NCBI RefSeq assembly: GCF_014284155.1
Contig: NZ_JACOFZ010000006.1
Location: 62,001 to 126,000 of the forward strand
Direction of reading: 5' to 3'
DNA from: Affinundibacterium nitidum
Lineage (GTDB): Bacteria; Pseudomonadota; Gammaproteobacteria; Burkholderiales; Burkholderiaceae_D
DNA: 64,000 nt
In this document: positions 60,198-64,000 of the stretch, piece by piece
Numbering within the stretch: position 1 is the stretch's first letter
Layout of the letters: each line of letters opens with the position of its first letter
Notes under the pieces: model-generated
What the model saw: only the letters and a program-made list of their open reading frames with translations
What the model was told of the DNA's origin: nothing
Database searches by the model: none
Translations under genes and position numbers: made by a program

Positions 60198-61383
60198 ATT
60201 AAAAACACAAGCAAGCTCACCGTTTCACCCATTGAGTTTTGAATTGCTGCAAGCAGCACCGGTGTCAAAATCGGCGATGCAAGAAACTTGGTCGCGTCTT
60301 GCCGGTACCAACTATTTGCCCGAAAAACCAACCTTGTTCTCAGAATGGCCTTTGGTCGCATCGATACAGCTGCAAGAAAAGTTGGAGCAGAGAGTGCTAG
60401 CCTTATGTCAGGCCGCAGGACCGTATTTGACTGCGGAGCGTATGGAAGGATGGCAGCATCGGCACCACGCGGATGTGTTAACCATCGATTACGCTTTGGT
60501 GGCCAATGGTGAAAGTTGGGATTTGCGCTTAGTCGAATTTCAAGCTTTCACGTCTTTACTCGCGACCGGCTATCACATACAGCAAAGTCATGCGGAGTTA
60601 TGGCCAGCTTTGGCCGATTGCCTTCCATGGCAGCAAGCAACTCACGGGCAAACTTGGCAAGCCGCGACGCAAAGCTGGTTATGCAAGGGTGAGCAGACTG
60701 CAATATTGGAATTCCAACCCTGGAAACGTAGTACTTTGTTTGATCTGCATGTCAGCTCCTTGCTGTGGAAAGCACCGTTGATCGAACCGCATCAAGTGAT
60801 AGTCGATGCACAAGGGCGATTGTTGTTTGATGATGGAAAACAGAGGCTTGAATATGATAGTTTGTTGAACCGTTTGATCTTGAATGAACTCAAGGATGAT
60901 GGGCAATGTCTGCGTCACTTAAAAAGTGCACAGATTCAATGGCATAGTCATCCGGCTTGGTATTACCTGGTACACAAGGGGCTAGCTTCGGAGATGGTCA
61001 TACCATTCGAGCCTCAAAATGTACGCGCCGATGTATGGCGTAGTTTGGGATTGGCGCCGCAGGACGTGGTAGCTAAGAACATCTATTCTTGCGCTGGAAA
61101 AGACTTGTATATCGGTCCAACCGCAATGGAGCTCGATCAACTCTCGCAGCCACATGATTGGATCATACAGCCACGCTTTCAAGCTTATCCAGTGATGCAC
61201 AATTCTCAAGGCGAACCGGTGTTTGCTGAACTGCGCTTAATAGTACAGATCGCTCAAAATGCAGAACCATGGATCGCCATGCAAATCGTTCGCTTATATT
61301 ACGGCAAGCAAGCCTCGGCGAGTTTCTTCCAAGGACGCGAAGGTGAGGGCGTCACCGTTTTGCATCGTCCACCGATGAGTTAG
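60172..61383 (+). CDS. Partner of the GCS2 ligase, unknown function (ATP-grasp-like impression)
   Basis: The start is set at a GTG with GGAGG nine bases upstream (403 residues); an ATG at 60163 directly abuts that ribosome site. The C-terminal half has segments such as KNIYSCAGKDLYIGP, WIIQPRFQAYPVMH and FAELRLIVQI, a layout that recalls the phosphate loop and metal-binding strands of ATP-grasp enzymes. I do not claim the family. The N-terminal half is rich in Trp and aromatic residues. Tight overlap with the GCS2 ligase gene suggests that the two act together in making a small amide or peptide. Confidence 0.6.
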   Translation: MRDPIPSNKLKTQASSPFHPLSFELLQAAPVSKSAMQETWSRLAGTNYLPEKPTLFSEWPLVASIQLQEKLEQRVLALCQAAGPYLTAERMEGWQHRHHADVLTIDYALVANGESWDLRLVEFQAFTSLLATGYHIQQSHAELWPALADCLPWQQATHGQTWQAATQSWLCKGEQTAILEFQPWKRSTLFDLHVSSLLWKAPLIEPHQVIVDAQGRLLFDDGKQRLEYDSLLNRLILNELKDDGQCLRHLKSAQIQWHSHPAWYYLVHKGLASEMVIPFEPQNVRADVWRSLGLAPQDVVAKNIYSCAGKDLYIGPTAMELDQLSQPHDWIIQPRFQAYPVMHNSQGEPVFAELRLIVQIAQNAEPWIAMQIVRLYYGKQASASFFQGREGEGVTVLHRPPMS

Positions 61384-61663
61384 CCTTCTGAACTAGGCTT
61401 CTAGGCTCATGTAGGTGCATACCAACGCTTCTCACTTCTTAAATCGAATCGCCGACGAACGGAGTGATTTAAGGCAACGAAAGGCTTTCTCTCTTGCTTC
61501 GCTTCATGCAAAATTGCAGCGAAGCAGGTTCTCTTTTTTTTCTGAATTTGGACACCTAGCTCGAATCTTCGATGACATGAGATGAGAGCCGCAGCGCAAG
61601 TTTCAACGCTTGGCATACTTGGATTGTCCCAATTCATCTATTTTGGAAACTAAGGAATACGCA

Positions 61664-63046
61664 ATGATGAAATTGTTAGTCACCTTAACTGTGTTGTTAA
61701 GTTCTTTTGTTGCGACTAGTGTGTCGCTGGCAGATACCATTGATCAGCAAGTACTAAGGGAAATGCAGCAGCAAAAGATTCCTGGCGTGAGTATCGCGGT
61801 TGTGCACAAGGGCAAAATCATCAAAGAACAAGGTTATGGCTTGGCCAATGTTGAGCATCAAGTCAAAGTCAATCCGCAAACAATTTTTCAATCGGGCTCA
61901 GTCGGTAAACAATTCACCGCTGCTTTAATTCTATTGTTAGCGCGCGACGGTAAACTTAGTTTGCAAGACCCTATTGAGAAACACCTTGAAAGTATTCCCG
62001 ATCATTGGAAAGGAATCACGATTCATCAGCTGTTAACTCATACGTCGGGTTTAGATGATCCATATCGTAAGTTGGATTTTAAGAAAAACTATAACGATCA
62101 AGAATTGATCGATCTTGAAGCCACTGTGCCGATGTTGTTCAAACCCGGCGAGAAGTGGCAGTATTCGAATATGGGCTACCATGTATTGGGCTTTATTGCT
62201 AATAAGGTCGGTGGTCAGTTTTATGGCGATCAACTGCGTCAACGCATCTTCGAACCGCTTGGCATGCAAACACGCATTATTGACGAACGAAGCATCATTC
62301 CACATCGTGCGTCCGGTTATGACTTAGTCAAACGAGAATGGAAAAACCAAGAGTGGGTCTCTCCCGCGCTCAATCGAACAGCAGACGGCAGTCTGTATTT
62401 AACGGCTCACGATCTCGCTTTATGGGACCTTGCTCTTTACAAGAACTTCCCACTCACAAAAGAAGAAAAGCAACTAAGCTGGTCGCCAGTTAAACTCAAA
62501 GATGGTTCTAGCTTCGACTATGGATACGCTTGGTTTTTGTCGAATACAAACGGGCACAAGAACATTGAACACGGTGGTGCATGGCAAGGATTTACGACGC
62601 AGATTAGTCGCTATGTTGACGACCAACTTAGCGTGATTGTGCTGACCAATCGATCTGGTGCGAACCCTAAACGAATCGCAGATTTGATTGCAGGGGTAGT
62701 ACTGCCAGCCTTAAAGATGAAGCCAGTGAGCGCGATTCCTGATACTGATCCTCAAAGTACAGCACGTGCAAAAGAAGTTTTACAACAGATCATCAAAGGA
62801 AGCATTACGCCTGACATCTTCAGTGAGAAAGCGGCAAAAGCCTTATTTCCAGAACCCATCCGAGGATTGGCGGAGGATCTCAAAGATTTGGGGGAGATTG
62901 TCTCAATCGAATTACTGAAATCCGATCAACAAAATGGACAAACAAAGCGCGACTATCGCGTCAAGATGAAACATGAATCCTTCATTTACAGGATAGGATT
63001 CGATGCCGATGCGAAAGTGTTCATGATCAATGTGCGTCCTGAATAA
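61664..63046 (+). CDS. Serine hydrolase of the beta-lactamase (class C/S12) family
   Basis: About 460 residues from the ATG giving MMKLLVTL, with AAGGAAT upstream; the open frame extends 18 codons further without support. The signal peptide ends near SLADT. The catalytic SxxK is SVGK in QSGSVGKQFTAA, the Tyr motif is YSNMGYH, and HGG is in EHGGAWQG. This is the fold of AmpC, D-aminopeptidases and esterases. A long C-terminal extension (about 100 residues) follows the domain. It may be a peptidase or esterase; resistance to beta-lactams is not implied. Confidence 0.85.
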   Translation: MMKLLVTLTVLLSSFVATSVSLADTIDQQVLREMQQQKIPGVSIAVVHKGKIIKEQGYGLANVEHQVKVNPQTIFQSGSVGKQFTAALILLLARDGKLSLQDPIEKHLESIPDHWKGITIHQLLTHTSGLDDPYRKLDFKKNYNDQELIDLEATVPMLFKPGEKWQYSNMGYHVLGFIANKVGGQFYGDQLRQRIFEPLGMQTRIIDERSIIPHRASGYDLVKREWKNQEWVSPALNRTADGSLYLTAHDLALWDLALYKNFPLTKEEKQLSWSPVKLKDGSSFDYGYAWFLSNTNGHKNIEHGGAWQGFTTQISRYVDDQLSVIVLTNRSGANPKRIADLIAGVVLPALKMKPVSAIPDTDPQSTARAKEVLQQIIKGSITPDIFSEKAAKALFPEPIRGLAEDLKDLGEIVSIELLKSDQQNGQTKRDYRVKMKHESFIYRIGFDADAKVFMINVRPE

Positions 63047-63060
63047 GGCGAATGACATGT

Positions 63061-63090
63061 GAGTGCAATCATTCTTTGACGATTGCACTC
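63061..63090. other. Inverted repeat between convergent genes
   Basis: GAGTGCAATC pairs perfectly with GATTGCACTC around ATTCTTTGAC. No T-run follows. It lies between the serine hydrolase and the NDH-2 gene and may act as a weak terminator for either. Confidence 0.65.
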
Positions 63091-63122
63091 GTCGTCGCAA
63101 CACAGGCAAGCTAACGAATGCA

Positions 63123-64000
63123 CTAGTGCAGCTTGATCCTCGGGTTTCTGACTCTATCTATGGTTTCAGCCCATGTCGATAACCAAGTGTGGAACCAACC
63201 ATTGACTGCAACTTGATGGTGTTTGTGTAGCGACCAATACATCCACTTCGCTAACGTTCCCTCGATGAACACACTACCGCTGGCTATCGCTCCCATCAAA
63301 CTTCCCACCGTGCTGTAATTACCTAAAGACACAAGGGATCCATGGTCTTTGTAGACAAAGTCTTTTAAGGATTTTCCATTCATTGCACGACATAGAGAAT
63401 CTGCTAAACACGCCGCCTGTTGATGCGCAGATTGTGCACGTGGTGGAACGTTGGCCTGACCTTCGCCTTGTGGGCAGGCGCAGCAATCGCCCAAGGCAAA
63501 GATATTGGCATCACGTGTGGTTTGCAAATTACGATGCACCACCAGTTGATTTAAGCGATTCGTTTCTAAACCGTCGATTTCATGTAAAAAGTCAGGTGCT
63601 TTGATTCCCGCAGCCCATACCACGATGCCACTCGGAATGAATTTTCCGCTCGCCATCGCAACGCCTTCTTTGCTGACTTCAACCACTTTTTCGTTGGTGT
63701 GAATCTCGATTGCAATACTGCGCAATTCTTTTGCCACCGCATCTGAGAGACGTTCTGGCAGCATTTGCAAAAGGCGAGGTGAGGCATCGACGATGACGAT
63801 TTTGAGATCTTTCTCTGGGTGAAAATTCACTAAGCCATAGCTAGAGAGTATCTTGGTCGTCATATGCAGTTCGGCTGCGAGTTCGACGCCAGTGGCGCCG
63901 CCACCGATGATCGTAACGGTAAACCTGCCTTCTCCCGCTTGCTGCTGTTGAGACTGCGCGCGCAAACAGAAATTAATCAGTTTTTGATGGAAGCGCTCGG
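63123..64000 (-). CDS. NAD(P)/FAD-dependent oxidoreductase (NDH-2-like), 5' end beyond the window
   Basis: Partial gene: the frame stays open to the window edge, and residues upstream of the first in-window start (QKLINFCLRAQS) continue the family pattern. The NAD-binding loop TIIGGGATGVELAAELH, VWAAGI and FALGDCCACP, plus the C-terminal membrane-association region (ASGSVFIEGTLAKWMYWSLH), match type II NADH:quinone oxidoreductases or related flavoproteins. It would pass electrons from NADH to quinone at the inner membrane without pumping protons. Confidence 0.88.
   Translation of the reverse strand, partial: ERFHQKLINFCLRAQSQQQQAGEGRFTVTIIGGGATGVELAAELHMTTKILSSYGLVNFHPEKDLKIVIVDASPRLLQMLPERLSDAVAKELRSIAIEIHTNEKVVEVSKEGVAMASGKFIPSGIVVWAAGIKAPDFLHEIDGLETNRLNQLVVHRNLQTTRDANIFALGDCCACPQGEGQANVPPRAQSAHQQAACLADSLCRAMNGKSLKDFVYKDHGSLVSLGNYSTVGSLMGAIASGSVFIEGTLAKWMYWSLHKHHQVAVNGWFHTWLSTWAETIDRVRNPRIKLH

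Noticed and set aside
61664-63046. Antibiotic-resistance beta-lactamase
   Set aside because: The fold family is broad; the long C-terminal extension and SVGK/YSN/HGG pattern fit esterase- or peptidase-type members equally well.

Overview
The window looks like a chromosomal segment of a betaproteobacterium of the order Burkholderiales. The family Oxalobacteraceae, and possibly an Undibacterium-like organism, fits best. The grounds are the order queG / tsaE / amiC / mutL / miaA, a glucokinase fused to an RpiR-type regulator (the Burkholderiales form of HexR), moderate GC content, and a mixture of core genes with TRAP transport, OlsB and starch-degradation genes. No plasmid, phage, insertion sequence, rRNA or CRISPR array was seen. 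The taxonomic call is inference from gene content and order.

Layout. 0-1 kb: dsbA. 1-8 kb: a glucan-use locus, with a minus-strand operon (glucokinase, then two exported GH13 enzymes) facing a second glucokinase fused to HexR. The 600-bp divergent region holds three 15-bp palindromes that fit the HexR operator. 8-13 kb: a di-haem cytochrome peroxidase, a histidine kinase/response regulator pair and two small proteins of unknown function. 13-21 kb: tRNA-Met, miaA, mutL, a DedA protein, a cysteine-cluster protein, amiC, tsaE and queG. 21-27 kb: a DctS/DctR-like two-component system divergent from a DctP-DctQ-DctM TRAP transporter. 27 kb: a candidate free-standing structured RNA of about 210 nt with its own promoter and terminator. 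27-29.5 kb: ogt, xerD and ybaK. 29.6-31.3 kb: three integron-type gene cassettes with attC sites. 31.9-43 kb: plsY, tsaD, a GGDEF/EAL protein, marC, olsB with a phosphoesterase, YeeE/YedE proteins, and a PNPOx-like protein divergent from a PdxR-type regulator. 43-48 kb: an accessory stretch of small minus-strand genes whose right part (45.8-47.6 kb) is a second attC cassette array. 48-51 kb: doxX and a CBM20 alpha-amylase with a HexR-type palindrome upstream. 51-64 kb: rhlE, a QueG-like Fe-S protein, acetyltransferases, two small lipoproteins, a large TPR-glycosyltransferase protein, a GCS2 carboxylate-amine ligase with a partner of unknown function, a serine hydrolase, and an NDH-2-like enzyme cut by the window edge.

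How the parts work together. The amylases would cut starch or maltodextrins outside the cytoplasmic membrane, and the glucokinases would feed glucose 6-phosphate into a central pathway sensed by HexR. Four HexR-like palindromes, one overlapping the -35 box of a strong glk promoter and one about 400 bp before the distant amylase, suggest one starch-to-glucose regulon. Separately, two clusters of attC sites without an integron integrase (CALIN-type arrays) carry small cargo genes. Their genes and attC sites all point the same way, and several stop codons lie inside or next to the attC core site.
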